From Cupriavidus sp. UYMMa02A (lineage in GTDB: Bacteria > Pseudomonadota > Gammaproteobacteria > Burkholderiales > Burkholderiaceae), in the NCBI GenBank assembly GCA_001725945.1, contig LRMT01000077.1, positions 1 to 53,830 of the forward strand: DNA of 53,830 nt, read 5' to 3'. The notes under the pieces were generated by a model that saw nothing but the letters and a program-made list of their open reading frames with translations, had not been told where the DNA came from and searched no databases. Positions 9,177 through 19,367 of this stretch are shown piece by piece. How positions within the stretch are numbered: position 1 is the stretch's first letter; every line of letters begins with the position of its first letter. The position numbers and the translations under genes were made by a program.

Positions 9177-10264
9177 TTGAAAAGTAAATTATGCATCAGC
9201 ATTCTGCTAGTTCTGTCCAGTCAGATCGCGGAAGCCCAATCTTCAGTAACTCTATACGGAGTCGCGGACGCGGTATTGAGTACCTCAGCCACGCCAACGC
9301 CGCCGGTGACAAAGTCTTGCGTATGAGTGCTGGCAATTTGTCTGGATCACGTTGGGGGTTGCGCGGCGTCGAGGACCTCGGCAGCGGGACGAAGGCAGTG
9401 TATGTCTTGGAAAGTGGTTTCGACTTGGACTCTGGTGTTTCCACCCTGGGGTCGCGGCTGTTTGGACGTCAGGCCTTCGTTGGCCTCGAGAACACATTGG
9501 GGCGTATCACTCTGGGGCGCCAGCAGAACGCGTTGTTTGACCTGATGATCAATTATGATGCGGTGGGCATGGCGGCTCGGTATTCCGCGTTGATGATGGA
9601 CCCTAGTTTCGCGGCGCGCTATGACAACACTGTAAAGTATACGGGAGTGTTCGGTCCGGTGACCGCCGTCGCTCTATACAGCTTTGCCCGGGGAACGGCC
9701 GTTGCCAGTGGTACTACCACTACTTTCGGCACCGAAACGCCTGGGGATGTGAAGAGTGACACTGCTTTTGGCGGCGGCCTAGAGTATTCGGCAGGACCAG
9801 TAGGAGTGAGCCTTGTCTATGATCAGCAACAGGGCACACGCGGTGTCGCTGCGCAAAACTCCGGACAACGCAACCGGCGCATTGCGGCCGCAACTAGCTT
9901 TGCGTTCGGTGACTCCACAGTTTTGGCCGGTTATCGCTGGTTCAATGGGGACATCGGCGTGACAGCGGGCGCACCGGCGCAACGAAATGATGTCTATTGG
10001 CTCGGCTATCGCTATCAAGTCAACCCGGCATTGCGTCTCACGGCTTCAGGGTATTACTTCAATGACAAGCGTTCGAATCAGGATCCATGGAGCTTGGTGG
10101 CGTCCGCGACGTATGCTCTATCTAAGCGCACGGACGTAGCTTTGATCTTTGGCTACGCGCGCAACAGGAACAATTCCAATCTTGGTCTAAATGGATTCGG
10201 AAGCACGATTACACTTGGCGAAAATCAGACGGGTGTGGTCGCGAGCCTTCGTCACAAATTCTAG
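9177..10264 (+). CDS. Gram-negative porin (Burkholderiales OmpC-like trimeric porin), one frameshift
   Basis: An outer-membrane diffusion channel of about 362 residues. I take TTG 9177 as the start: GGAGGAG lies seven bases upstream and the frame gives a signal peptide, KSKLCISILLVLSSQIAEA, then mature SSVTLYGVADA. One missing G near 9273 joins this to GIEYLSHANAAGDKV and the rest of the barrel, including SRWGLRGVEDLGSG, GRQAFVGLENTLGRITLGRQ and a C-terminal Phe (SLRHKF) needed for barrel assembly. Lying just after the beta-oxidation operon, it may admit the operon's substrate through the outer membrane. An ATG at 9191 is in the wrong frame for the signal peptide. Confidence 0.85.
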
Positions 10265-10638
10265 TTGAGTGCGTGAGGATGCGCGCTATGTCGTTTGGCT
10301 GCATTCGAATGGGTTGTCTATATTTCTTTCTCTCGCCTTGAGTGCGATGGAATGGTGAAGTGTCTCCATCCCGTTGCAGTCCAAGAAAAGCTGCCGGGCT
10401 TTCACGGCCCGTTCCAAAGGAACGGGCCACTCTTTTAGATCATCAACTGGACTTGAAGACAGTTGGACCGCCGGCATGTTAGCTGACGCTCTCGATTGGG
10501 TCGTGAGTTAGCAAGCGACCATCCAGTCGTTCTCGATGTTCATCTGGGCAATTTGGATTCGGCCAGAACTTCGAGCCGATACTCATCCTTCGCGGTACTT
10601 GCTTTGGGAGATGATCCGGTACGACGCTTGGGAAAGAT
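10265..10638. other. Intergenic region between porin and LysR gene
   Basis: About 370 bases with no gene that I recognise. The only clear element is the hairpin at 10406-10428. The right part must hold the promoter of the LysR gene at 10639, which is preceded by GGGAAAG. Confidence 0.4.
10406..10428 (+). terminator. Perfect hairpin, probable porin terminator
   Basis: A perfect inverted repeat, ggcccgttcc-aaa-ggaacgggcc, with ten-base arms and a three-base loop, followed by ACTCTTTTA. It lies 140 bases after the porin stop and before the LysR gene on the same strand. The T tract is weak, so it may act as a terminator or only as an mRNA-stabilising end. Confidence 0.6.
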
Positions 10639-11542
10639 ATGATGCGCTTTGATTTTGTCGATCTGAAACTGTTCAGCCATATCATGGAGGCCCAGAGCCT
10701 GACTGGAGGTGCGCGGCGCTCGCATCTGTCCGTGGCCGCAGCCAGTACCCGAATTAGAACCTAGAGGAACAAGTTGGCGTCAAGCTACTGAGCCGTAGCC
10801 GCCAAGGCGTGAAATCGACCGTGCCAGGAGAGATGCTGCTGGCCCACGCGCGCCGTGTATTGCGCCAACTGGAGCAGTTGAGCGGTGATCTCCAGGAATT
10901 CGTCTCAGGGGTGAAAGGCCAGGTGCGAGTCTTTGCCAACACGACGGCGATGACCGAGTTTCTGCCCGCGGTGCTGCGCACCTACCTCGTCAACCATCCG
11001 GACGTGACCGTCGACATGGAGGAGCGGCTGAGCCGAGACATCGTGCGCGCGGTGCAAGAGGGGATGGTGGACATCGGCATCCTTGCCGGCAATGTGCGTA
11101 CAGAAGGACTAGACGTCATGCCATACCGTCGCGACCGCCTGGTACTTGCCACCGCACTGAGTCACCCGCTGGCCGAGCAAATCAGCGTGGATTTCATCGA
11201 TACGCTAGACTATGACTTCATTGACATGCCAGAGGCGAGCGCTATCCACAATTTCCTGAAGCGGGCCGCCGCCGACTTGCAGCGTGAGTTGCGGTCGCGC
11301 GTTCAAGTAAGCAACTTCGAGAGCGCCTGCCGACTGATCGAGGCGAATGTCGCGTCGCCGTACTGCCGGAGAGCGCAGCTGCGCGCCACGCGGGTACGAT
11401 GGCCCTGCGGATCGTCCAGCTCAACGACGAATGGGCCGAGCGCAAGCTGCAGATATGCGTTGCAGATCTCGGCGCATTGCCGCTGTTTGCGCGCAAGCTG
11501 GTCGACCTGCTGGTCGAGGATGGCCTCGGGCGCCAGGACTGA
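10639..11542 (+). CDS. LysR-type transcriptional regulator, frameshifted twice
   Basis: A DNA-binding regulator of about 301 residues. The N-terminal winged helix reads FDFVDLKLFSHIMEAQSLTGGA and HLSVAAASTRI, and the effector domain begins with VFANTTAMTEFLPAVLRTYL. One missing A near 10756 restores TRIKNLEEQVGVKLLSR, and one missing G near 11352 restores GVAVLPESAAARHAGTMALR and the end at 11540-11542. It closely resembles the LysR at 19498-20405 (shared NTTAxTE and a DIVR.V.EG.xD.GI block), so the two are likely paralogues. It probably controls the beta-oxidation operon or the porin upstream. Confidence 0.8.
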
Positions 11543-11837
11543 ACGCCCCCTAACACCGTTCCGACTATTTCGGCTCAGCGATCATTCGCTTGAGCTGCCG
11601 CCGGGGCGACCGTCTGCGCCAGGCGCTGGCCGGCGCGGAAATTGTTCTGCCCACCGGCGCCCAATCTTTCGGACGGCCCGGAAATCGGCCGCAGTCATTC
11701 CGCCATCCGTCAATCAGACTTGGCGTTTCAGCTCGCCCGCCGATCGCTGACCAGGATCGTCGATTTTCGACCTACTGGATGAATGCGGCGCAGGACCTGT
11801 TGGCCGCGCTGTGGGAATCTGGCTTTTGCACGAATGA

Positions 11838-12066
11838 CATGACGCAGCGCGGTAGCCCTATATCCCCGGACGTCGTCGAGAAGGGACTGATCGCGACGTT
11901 CGCGCTCAAGCCGGATAACAAGGTACTCGATCTCGACGGCACGGTGCTCAGCATGCTCGGCCAACAACTCTTCGTCGAACGTCAGACCCCGTTCGTGATG
12001 CCGGTGAAGATCGCCGGCAAGGATACTGAGACAGTGGTCAAGGCTCTGATAAGGCACGCCTGTTGA
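11838..12066 (+). mobile_element. IS30-family transposase relic
   Basis: The frame over this stretch carries LFVERQTPFVMPVKIAGKDT followed by ETVVKALIRH. It matches the core of IS30-family transposases, where LVERxTRF and GKDxxxVVxAL follow the first catalytic Asp of GHWEGD. Here that block is degraded to VLDLDGTVL. Upstream and downstream parts of the enzyme are missing, so this is a fragment. The roughly 290 bases before it (11543-11837) hold no gene I recognise. Confidence 0.55.
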
Positions 12067-12151
12067 ATCTACGGTCGGAAGCCGCCACTTCGTTCCCACT
12101 ACGATGGTGCAGCAAATTAGGACTCGCACCAAGCGGTCAATTGTCTCGTAC

Positions 12152-12836
12152 TTATACGTTACCTTCCCACTGCACAGCGGTCGCACTGTTTGCTCGGGCC
12201 GTGCGAAAGCTGTTTGCCGGATGATCCGGATCGGCATAGCCAAGGGAAATGCCGCACACGACCAGACGTTCAGCCGGCAGGCCGAAAAAGTCCCGAACTC
12301 GCTGCGGTCGGGCTGCGAGCGCTGCCTGCGGAATCGTCGCAACTCCCATGCTGGCGGCCGCGAGCAGGAAATTTGCCACGTAAGCGCCGCAGTCCACGGC
12401 TCCGTAGACGCCGAGCGCTTCGTCGGTGGTGATCATTGCAACATGGGCGCCCCAAAGAATCGAAGTTCTCATTGGCTTGTTGCGCCGAGGCTGCTCTGTC
12501 GCCGTGCGCAATGCCAAGGCTCTTGTACAATGCGAGGCCACAATCACGTCGCCGCGACTGGTAAATGCCGCGATACTCGCGCGGCCAGGGGAAGTCCGGA
12601 CCCGGCTCGCCTGGTTGAGGTGGTGCTTCCATGATGGCCCGGAGCCGGTCGGTCGCGTCGCCCTGCGTAATATGGATCTGCCATGGCTGGGTGTTACACC
12701 ACGATGCTGTTCGCTGTGCCAGCGTAAAAATGCGCTCGAGCGTGGCCTGGGACACGGCCGCTGTTTGAAAGCTGCGACAGCTGAAGCGCTGCGACAACAG
12801 ATCATGCAATGCGGTGGCGTTGTGTTCGTGGATCAT
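12152..12836 (-). CDS. Nitroreductase family protein, one frameshift
   Basis: An FMN-dependent nitroreductase-like protein of about 228 residues. It starts MIHEHNATALHDLLSQRFSC and contains LAQRTASWCNTQPWQIHI, the family's FMN/substrate block, and later VYGAVDCGAYVANFLLAA and GISLGYADPDHPAN. The frame changes near 12456, within ENF-x-WGAHVAMITTDEA. Proteins with the SWCNTQPW block act on nitroaromatics or quinones with NAD(P)H. The gene follows an enoyl-CoA hydratase and a quinone oxidoreductase on the same strand, but 119 bases separate it from the hydratase, so co-transcription is only likely. Confidence 0.8.
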
Positions 12837-12955
12837 GGAATTGCTGACTCTTTTGAAACGGACCATATTTGCGCACCGCCGGGATAGCATCAGGGCCATC
12901 CTTGCGTGCCTTGTGTTCAATGACGCGTGTAGCGCGAACGGCGGCCACACAGCCC

Positions 12956-13716
12956 TCAGTTGCCTGACCAGATCGGCGCGCGCTTCTCAAAAAAGGCGAG
13001 AATTCCTTCTTCAAGTCGCGACTCCCTCTGATTGCGCCCATTGCTTTCGCAGTAGCGTCCCAACCTGCTTGGTCCCCGCACGCCAGGAAGTCATTCATGG
13101 CAGCGAGGGAGGCTTGCACCGACAGTGGGGCGTTCCTTGCGATGCGCTGAGCCATGGCCACCGCCAGTTCCAAGGCCCCGCCTGGGGGGGCAAGCTGGTT
13201 CACCAGGCCAAGCGTGTAGGCGCGATCGGCTGGCATCGGCTCGCCGCCCAGCACCAGTTCGCGAGCAATATTGGCCGGGAGAAGTCGCAGTGCGCGAAAC
13301 AATGCGCCACAAGTAGGAAGTACGCCGCGCACGACTTCCGGCAGTCCAAAGCGGGCATTGGTGGCAGCCACGACCAGGTCGCAAGCGAGCGCGATTTCCA
13401 TGCCGCCGCCTAAAGCAACCCCTTCAACGCTGGCAATCAACGGTTTGCGACGGCGGCGGCGAATAATTCCGTATTCACCGCCACGCGGGGTGACATAGTC
13501 ACCTTGCGACGAGAGGTCGCTGCCAGCGCAAAAGCACTCAACGCCACCGGTCAACACCCCTGCATAAAGATCTGGGTCGTCGTCGAGTAGGTTCAGGGCC
13601 GCATCCAGTGCATCGGCAAGCGCCCGGTTGACCGCGTTGCGCTTGTGTTCGCGCCGGAAGGTCATGACCAGTACATGCCCCTCTCGATGGATATGCACGA
13701 CTTCACCTGGAACCAT
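12956..13716 (-). CDS. Enoyl-CoA hydratase/isomerase family protein, frameshifted near its end
   Basis: A crotonase-fold enzyme with ECFCAGSDLSSQG and EGVALGGGMEIALACDLV (oxyanion hole) and FGLPEVVRGVLP, which keeps the first catalytic glutamate; a second is possible in ANIARELVLGG. It is therefore a better hydratase candidate than the gene at 2455. The ATG at 13716 is chosen because AGGAAGG lies just upstream; an ATG at 13746 has no ribosome binding site. One base is missing near 13005. Repair gives the standard end SRDLKEGILAFFEKRAPIWS and a stop at 12956-12958, instead of a long unrelated tail. Confidence 0.8.
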
Positions 13717-13761
13717 AAGACCTTCCTCATAGCGTGTGTTGGTCATTTCAAGCCTGGACGG

Positions 13762-14735
13762 CTATTCAACGGTAAGAACGACTCGTCCAACCGTGGCGCG
13801 GTCCTGCGCCAGCGCAGATGCTTCAGCAAAACGTTCCAGCGGCAAGGTTCTATTTACCAAGGGCTTGACCCGACCGTCGCACCACATTGCGACAACTTCC
13901 CGTTCAAGTTCGATTCGCTTTTCGGTATTTCGCTCACCGAACTGCCGGAAGTCGACGCCGATCAACGAGGCGCCCTTGATAATGCTGAGATTGGCCTTCA
14001 AGGCGGAAACGTGGCCGCCAGCGAAACCAACCATCAGATGCCGACCACCCCAGCCCAAGGTGCGGAAAGCGGTGTCCGTAGCAGCGTCGCCAACAGGATC
14101 AAATACGACATCCACGCCGCGCGGCCCCGCAAGTGACTTTGCGACGTCCTTCCAATGGCCCGTGCTATCCACGACTTCGTCGGCCGCAGCATCCCGCAAT
14201 GCAGCCGTTTCGCCTCGGTGGAGGCAACTGCGATGACGCGGGCGCCCAATGCGTTGCCGAGTTGGACTGCCGCATATCCGACCCCACCAGCCGCCCCGAG
14301 CACCAGAAGCGTCTCCCCGGCGACAAGATTGCCGCGTTCACGTAGCGCATACAGGGCGGTCCCAAAAGGAACCACAACGACAGATGCTTCGACGAGATTG
14401 CAGGTGGAAGGCAGCGGGTGCAAATACTCGGCCGCATGACAAAGGTACTGTGCCCAAGCGCCCCTCCCGGTGCCGCAAACTCGATCGCCAATCTGCAGGC
14501 CTGACGTGACTCCTGGGCCGACCGCGTCGACCACGCCACTGAACTCGGAACCTGGAGTAAATGGGGGCGTACGCCTGACCTGATAACCACCGCGTGCCAC
14601 CAGCATGTCAACAAAGGAGATGCCGCTGGCTTCGATGCGGACTCGAATCTCTCCAGGCTTCGGCTCAGGGCGGGGTACTTCGGCGAGCGCGATTGATTCG
14701 GCGTGCCCATATTGCTGAACGCGCAATGCCTTCAT
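13762..14735 (-). CDS. NADPH:quinone oxidoreductase / zinc-free alcohol dehydrogenase-like protein, frameshifted
   Basis: A medium-chain reductase of about 325 residues in the quinone oxidoreductase branch. The N-terminus MKALRVQQYGHAESIALAEV, the middle GISFVDMLVARGGYQVRRT and the NADPH motif LGAAGGVGYAAVQLGNALGA are clear, and the structural-zinc cysteine lobe is absent. One missing base near 14205 joins ASTEAKR to ALRDAAADEVVDSTG; the C-terminal half then reads GVDVVFDPVGDAATDTAFRT. It is the first gene of a minus-strand group with the hydratase and nitroreductase, and it diverges from a LysR fragment at 14899 that may once have controlled it. Confidence 0.8.
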
Positions 14736-14898
14736 TTTCAGATCCTCAAATTGCTGTCGTCATTTGCGCGCCGCCGCCATGTGTGGGACGTCCTCTCATC
14801 CAAACCAAGCGTGTGCCATGGCCGCGCATCGCAAATTCTATTGATCCGAAGACGGAATGGATATATCTTGCAGCGGATATTAAAAATCCAGAAAACAC

Positions 14899-15000
14899 AT
14901 GAATAGGGCGAGCTTTTCCGAGGCGGAGGCGTTCCTGGCCGTGGCGGATTGTGGCGGTTTTGGGGCAGCTGGCCGCGAGCTGGGCGTGACTCAATCCCCG
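14899..15000 (+). pseudogene. LysR regulator N-terminal fragment
   Basis: The frame starts MNRASFSEAEAFLAVADCGG and continues FGAAGRELGVTQS, a clear LysR helix-turn-helix start. After about 33 residues the similarity is lost in all frames (SPTSDGASKKTG and onward). The remaining 90% of the gene is missing, so this is a true truncation rather than one frame error. It diverges from the quinone oxidoreductase, the usual LysR-target arrangement. Confidence 0.6.
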
Positions 15001-15398
15001 ACAAGCGATGGAGCCAGCAAGAAAACGGGGACGTGGGGTTCACTCGGCTGGATGCGATCGCAGAGCGAAATTGACTTTGAGGATCGTGAAACGACAGTTC
15101 GCATGCATCAAGCAGGTTTGCCGTGATCAAAGAGAGCGTTAGCGAGCCGCAGGGCACTGGCCCCGTGCTCGGCAAGCAATGCATCCATGTCGTTTCCACG
15201 ACGGCCGAGGAAGCCAGCTGGCTGGGCCAATCTCGCAGACGGGCCTGTCAATTGTGGTCGATGAAACCAGTCGGCTCCCAGTGGCACGGAGAGATGCTTG
15301 GCCCGAACCTCTGGAGGGATCGGTAAATTGCGGATCGAGCGAGGCTTGCCCGTATCAGCGCTTATTTTGCTGCGGTAAACGGCGATTGTTTCGCAGCT
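15001..15398. other. Gap without recognisable genes
   Basis: About 400 bases between a LysR stump and an SDR stump. Open frames on both strands are short and resemble nothing I know. The position between two truncated genes suggests deleted or rearranged DNA. Confidence 0.4.
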
Positions 15399-15650
15399 TC
15401 AGATCACCATCGGAGTTATGGCGCCATCGACCGACACGATGGAGGCTGAAATATAGCTCGCGCGTGGGGAGGCGAGGAACAGCACGGCGTCTGCCACCTC
15501 GTCCGGCGCGGCCAGGCGGCCCAGGCCGGTGCGCGCGTTGCTGCGCGCAAGCGCCTGCTCCACCGTCACGCCGCCGAGTCGTGCATCCACTTCCATGCCC
15601 TGCTGCAGGTGCTCGGTATGCGTAGCGTTAGCAAAAATCAGATCGTTAGT
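15399..15650 (-). pseudogene. SDR oxidoreductase C-terminal fragment
   Basis: The minus-strand frame FANATHTEHLQQGMEVDARL, then RTGLGRLAAPDEVADAVLFL and ASPRASYISASIVSVDGAI, is the C-terminal quarter of a FabG-like short-chain dehydrogenase. The Rossmann motif and the Ser-Tyr-Lys catalytic residues are not present upstream; sequence beyond about 15650 is unrelated. It lies downstream of the mml genes on the same strand, so it may be the remains of a gene once in that operon. Confidence 0.65.
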
Positions 15651-15907
15651 GGGAAATACGAATTGTTGCCGCGATCGGGGATCAATGGATCATCCGATCG
15701 GTCGACTGAAATCAGGCTCCGGTGAGAAAACCTCCTCGCCGGAAGGATTTCGGCAGGGAGGGCGGACACGGCACTCGGCCGGCCCGATAGTCCCTGCACT
15801 GGGGATTCCGGCCGGACGAGGTAACAAGCCACTGCAGTGTTTGGCATCCTCCGGGACGCCCTCGGGTTCATCTTCCTCCTGCCTTGCGCCAATGCTTCTC
15901 GCGGCCG

Positions 15908-16181
15908 TCAGATGGCCGAAGGATGACGTGCCAATGGTGTCACCTGAATCGACATATAAGGGAACAGCGGTAACGAAGACAGCAGTTCGTGCAATTCGTC
16001 GTTGCTGTCCACATCGAAGATGCTAATGTTGGCGTAGCGACCGGTCACGCGCCACAGGTGTGGCCACTTGCCGGATTTCTGTATCTCAATGGCGCGGGCT
16101 TCTCAGCAGCTTGATGGCATCGGCGCGTTCTGCCGGCAGCGAATCGGGGATCTTCACTTCCATCTGTACGCAGTAAAGCAT
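15908..16181 (-). CDS. mmlJ: Muconolactone/methylmuconolactone isomerase, one frameshift
   Basis: A small enzyme of about 91 residues in the muconolactone delta-isomerase family, which moves the ring double bond of (methyl)muconolactone to give the enol-lactone. It reads [20 protein letters not shown], then after a frame break near 16105 continues [20 protein letters not shown] and [20 protein letters not shown] to the stop at 15908-15910. An AGGAG precedes the ATG. It directly follows mmlI, so the name mmlJ is favoured over catC; on sequence alone both are possible. The gene before it reads through into this frame unless its own frame is repaired. Confidence 0.8.
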
Positions 16182-16221
16182 GGAGTCTCCTGGGTAGGGA
16201 ATATGGGGATTGCACAAGCGT

Positions 16222-16562
16222 TCAGCCTGCGAGGCCTTCGCCAGTAACGGGCGCGGTGCGAAAGGCTTGAGTTGGCCGATGAAGGTCTTGCCGTGCTCGA
16301 ACCAAGCTTTTCGGATGTCCGAGGCCATATAAGTGGCATAGGCAGCGTCATCCTGGAACCAGCATTCACCGATGGCGTCTACATAGCCGATATCAAAAAA
16401 TGGCACGTGGGTGTCGGTAGGCTGCTCGGCAACGAGGCGCACTTCATACTTGTGCAGGCCCGGCACGTCGTGCGACATCTCGTAATGGCGCAGGCACTCC
16501 GCACGGAAGGTTTCGTCGGACATGCCGGCTGGCTTGACCAGCAGGTATAGCAAGCGAATCAT
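16222..16562 (-). CDS. mmlI: 4-Methylmuconolactone methylisomerase (EthD-like fold), frameshifted at the end
   Basis: A ferredoxin-like (EthD-type) enzyme that converts 4-methylmuconolactone to 3-methylmuconolactone, so that methylcatechols can be degraded by ortho cleavage. The sequence [40 protein letters not shown] and [20 protein letters not shown] agrees with MmlI of Cupriavidus as I remember it. His26, Tyr39, His52 and Cys67 fall at the positions I recall as its active site. As read, the frame runs through [10 protein letters not shown] into the isomerase; one missing base near 16246 would give [11 protein letters not shown] and a stop at 16222-16224, the normal length. GGAG precedes the start. 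Confidence 0.8.
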
Positions 16563-16628
16563 GTTGGCTCCTCGTGTTGGTATGTGGGTTTATTGTGTCT
16601 CAGTCAGTGGGGCGGTCGCGCACAGTGT

Positions 16629-17915
16629 TCAGGGATGAGCCCTTGCCGGCTGGGCCAGTGTCGCTGCCTGGCTCGGTGCATCCGCTTCGCCGATATTCTC
16701 GATGGCAATGCCGCGCGTCTCGGGCAGCAACAGGATGCCGAATACCGCGAAGGCGTAGGCCACCAGGCAGAATGTGCCCATGGCATTGGCCAGGCCGATA
16801 TGGGTGGACAGCACGCCGACGCCGACCACCGACCCGGCTCCAACGGATTTGCCGACGTTGTACGCAAAGCCCATGCATGTGGTTCTGATATTGGTAGGGA
16901 ACAGTTCGCTGAGGAAAGGGCCCAATGCGGCGAACATACCGATTGCCGAAAAGCCGACCAGGAAACCGAGGATGGCAGCGAGCGTTGGGTTCAGCGGCAG
17001 CAGCATGTAGCTGACCGTGACGATCCATGCGCAGACCGAAAGCAGGATAAGCGTGGGGCGCCTTCCGATACGATCGGAAAGATCCGCGGTTACCGCGAAG
17101 CCGCAAAACGAGCCGAAAGCCATGATGAAGACGGTGACGATCATCGAGCTTGCCGCGACCTGACGCTGGTTCAGCAGCGACGGCAGCCACACGAGGATGG
17201 CATAGCAGCCGGCCTGCAGGCCGATCACCAACACGCTGGACAGCGTCAGCGAGCGGGCGTATTTGCGGTTGAACACCGAGGCCAGCGAGGCGCGCGGTGC
17301 ACGGCCCTGGCGTGCCCGCTCAAACATGGACGAGTCCTTGACGTGGCGACGGATGAACAGCACGATCAGGGCGGGAATAATGCCGCTCCAGAATGCCACG
17401 CGCCACGCCATTTCCTTGGGCAACCAGGCCAGCAGCATTGTTGCAACGACCACGGCCAGTGCCCAGCCCAGCGCAAAGCCGGACTGTACGAAACCAATGG
17501 CCTTGCCGCGGTGCTTCGGGTCGATGACTTCGGCCATTAGTGCAGCGCCGACCGCCCATTCGCCGCCGAAGCCAAGCCCTTGCAGCGTACGCGCCACTAG
17601 CAACTGGTTATAGGACTGGGCGAAGCCGGCGAGCACGCCGAAGAAGGTGAACCAGATGATGGCCAGCACCAGGATGCGTGCGCGCCCGTAACGATCGCTC
17701 AGAATACCAGCGCCCCAGCCGCCCATCGCGGTGACGATCAGCGCGACAGTCCCAAGCACGCCGACCTCTGCCTTGGTCAGTCCCCACGTGAGCGTCAGCG
17801 CAGGCAGCAAGAAGCTGAACATCTGCATGTCGAAGGAGTCCAGCGCCCATCCGGAATAGCAGGCCCAGAATGTCTTCTTCTGTTGCGGTGATCCGGCCTT
17901 GTACCAAGCAAACAT
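16629..17915 (-). CDS. MFS importer, aromatic acid/methylmuconolactone type (MmlH-like)
   Basis: An intact 428-residue inner-membrane carrier with about twelve membrane helices. The start MFAWYKAGSPQQKKTF and CYSGWALDSFDMQMFSFLLP carry the D-x-F-D charge pair in helix 1 seen in aromatic-acid:proton symporters. GILSDRYGRAR is the loop 2-3 MFS motif, and LSDRIGRRPT repeats it in the second half. Lying between the mmlI/mmlJ genes and the CoA-transferase genes, it most likely imports a (methyl)muconolactone or a related acid, the role of MmlH in Cupriavidus. The assignment to a precise substrate is inference. Confidence 0.8.
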   Translation of the reverse strand: MFAWYKAGSPQQKKTFWACYSGWALDSFDMQMFSFLLPALTLTWGLTKAEVGVLGTVALIVTAMGGWGAGILSDRYGRARILVLAIIWFTFFGVLAGFAQSYNQLLVARTLQGLGFGGEWAVGAALMAEVIDPKHRGKAIGFVQSGFALGWALAVVVATMLLAWLPKEMAWRVAFWSGIIPALIVLFIRRHVKDSSMFERARQGRAPRASLASVFNRKYARSLTLSSVLVIGLQAGCYAILVWLPSLLNQRQVAASSMIVTVFIMAFGSFCGFAVTADLSDRIGRRPTLILLSVCAWIVTVSYMLLPLNPTLAAILGFLVGFSAIGMFAALGPFLSELFPTNIRTTCMGFAYNVGKSVGAGSVVGVGVLSTHIGLANAMGTFCLVAYAFAVFGILLLPETRGIAIENIGEADAPSQAATLAQPARAHP

Positions 17916-17946
17916 GGTTGTCTCCTAAATTTGATTCTTATCTTTG

Positions 17947-18666
17947 TCAGTGTGATGCCGGCGCCTTAGTACAGACCAAGTTTGGCCGGGTTTTCATTGA
18001 GGGGCTAGGCAAGCTCGGCCGTCGCAGGGTAGTGAAATCCAGTTCCACGTCAGTAACTGACTGGAGCGCCTGCGGCGACATGTCGCCAATGATCTCGATC
18101 ACCGCCACGCCTTGCGGGCCGATCTCGAAAGTACCTAGCTCGGTGTAGACGCGGCTGACGCACGCGAGACCGGTCAGCGGATAGTTGCACTTCCGCCGCA
18201 GCTTGCTGGCGCCGTCTTTAGTCATGTGATCCATCATGACGAACACGCGTCTAGCGCCGATGGCAAGATCCATGGCGCCCCCCACCGCGGGAATTGCATC
18301 GGGCGCACCGGTGTGCCAGTTGGCCAGGTCGCCCCGTTCGGATATCTGGAAAGCCCCGAGCACGCATATATCGAGATGACCGCCGCGCATCATGCCGAAG
18401 GCATCCGCGTGGTGGAAGAACGCCGCGCCTTTCTCGACGCGGATTGGCTCCTTGCCAGCGTTGATCAGATCCCAGTCTTCCTGCCCAGGCTCGGCGGCCG
18501 ACCATTGGCCGAGCACGCCGTTTTCGCTGTGCAGGATGACCTCGCGATGCCGGGGAAGGTGGTTGGCGACTAGGGTCGGTAGGCCGATGCCGAGGTTCAC
18601 GTACGACCCGTTCGGGATGTCGCGCGCCACGCGCGCAGCCAGCAGGTTCTTCGCGACTTGATCCAT
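17947..18666 (-). CDS. pcaJ: 3-Oxoadipate CoA-transferase, beta subunit (PcaJ/MmlG-like)
   Basis: An intact 239-residue beta subunit of a family I CoA-transferase that moves CoA from succinyl-CoA to 3-oxoadipate or methyl-3-oxoadipate. NGSYVNLGIGLPTLVANHLP opens the fold, and HSENGVLG holds the catalytic glutamate (Glu48), which forms the glutamyl-CoA thioester. GGHLDICVLGAFQISERGDL follows. Its start lies four bases after the alpha-subunit stop. The last 20 residues differ from usual PcaJ ends, so a hidden frame error near 18000 is possible. In the mml pathway the same pair is called mmlF/mmlG. Confidence 0.85.
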   Translation of the reverse strand: MDQVAKNLLAARVARDIPNGSYVNLGIGLPTLVANHLPRHREVILHSENGVLGQWSAAEPGQEDWDLINAGKEPIRVEKGAAFFHHADAFGMMRGGHLDICVLGAFQISERGDLANWHTGAPDAIPAVGGAMDLAIGARRVFVMMDHMTKDGASKLRRKCNYPLTGLACVSRVYTELGTFEIGPQGVAVIEIIGDMSPQALQSVTDVELDFTTLRRPSLPSPSMKTRPNLVCTKAPASH

Positions 18667-18670
18667 GTTT

Positions 18671-19367
18671 TCAGCTCGCTTGCAGGAGATCCGCGCGCGT
18701 GTTTGCGCTCTCGCGCAGCACTACGCGGCTGACAAAGATTCCCGGCGTCACCACGCTTCCGGATCCAGTTCGCCCAGTTCGCAAACGCGTGCCACCGCAG
18801 CGATGGTCTGGCTTGCGGCCATCGCCATTACGGGCGCGAAGTTACGCGCGGTCTTGTTGTAGATGAGGTTGCCCCAGCGGTCGGCTGCCGCAGCGTTGAT
18901 CAGCGCGACGTCGACATGGATCGGGTACTCCAGCACGTAGCCGCGGCCATTGATCTCGCGCGTCTCCTTGCCTTGCGCGAGCAGAGTGCCGTAGCCAGTG
19001 GGCGTGTAGAACGCGCCGATTCCGCTGCCGGCGGCGCGCAGGCGTTCTGCCAGCGTGCCCTGCGGCACGACTTCCAGCTCAATCTCGCCGGCGCGATACA
19101 GGGTTTCGAATACGTGGGCATCGCGTTGCGTGGGAACGAGCACACCAGCTTGCGAACGCGGCGTGCCTTGAGGAGGGCAGCCAGTCCGGTTTCACCGTTT
19201 CCGGCGTTGTTGCTGACGACGGTTAGGTCGGTGGAACCATGTTCAATCAGCGCCTCGATCAGTTCGTCGGGCATGCCGGCGCCCCCGAATCCCCCAATCG
19301 CGATCGTGGCGCCGTCGGCCACGTCGTCAACGGCATCTCGCGCTGTTGCATAGAGCTTGTCGATCAT
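18671..19367 (-). CDS. pcaI: 3-Oxoadipate CoA-transferase, alpha subunit (PcaI/MmlF-like), frameshifted twice
   Basis: The alpha subunit of the same enzyme, about 232 residues. It starts MIDKLYATARDAVDDVADGA and has the CoA-binding loop IGGFGGAGMPDELIEALIEH. The frame breaks near 19140 (CSFPR to DAHVFETLYRAGEIELEVVP) and again near 18748, where one missing base turns a false stop after ELDPEA into VVTPGIFVSRVVLRESANTR, ending at 18671-18673. It is then four bases from pcaJ. The start at 19367 has a purine-rich AAGGCGAG upstream. Confidence 0.85.

Noticed and set aside
11728..12342. 204-residue minus-strand frame over the IS30 relic
   Set aside because: No similarity to any family; the plus strand has the convincing IS30 core.
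16584..17540. Long plus-strand open frame of 318 residues opposite the MFS importer
   Set aside because: It is rich in His, Asp, Gln and Arg with no family similarity, and lies fully antisense to a well-supported transporter; a GC-codon shadow.
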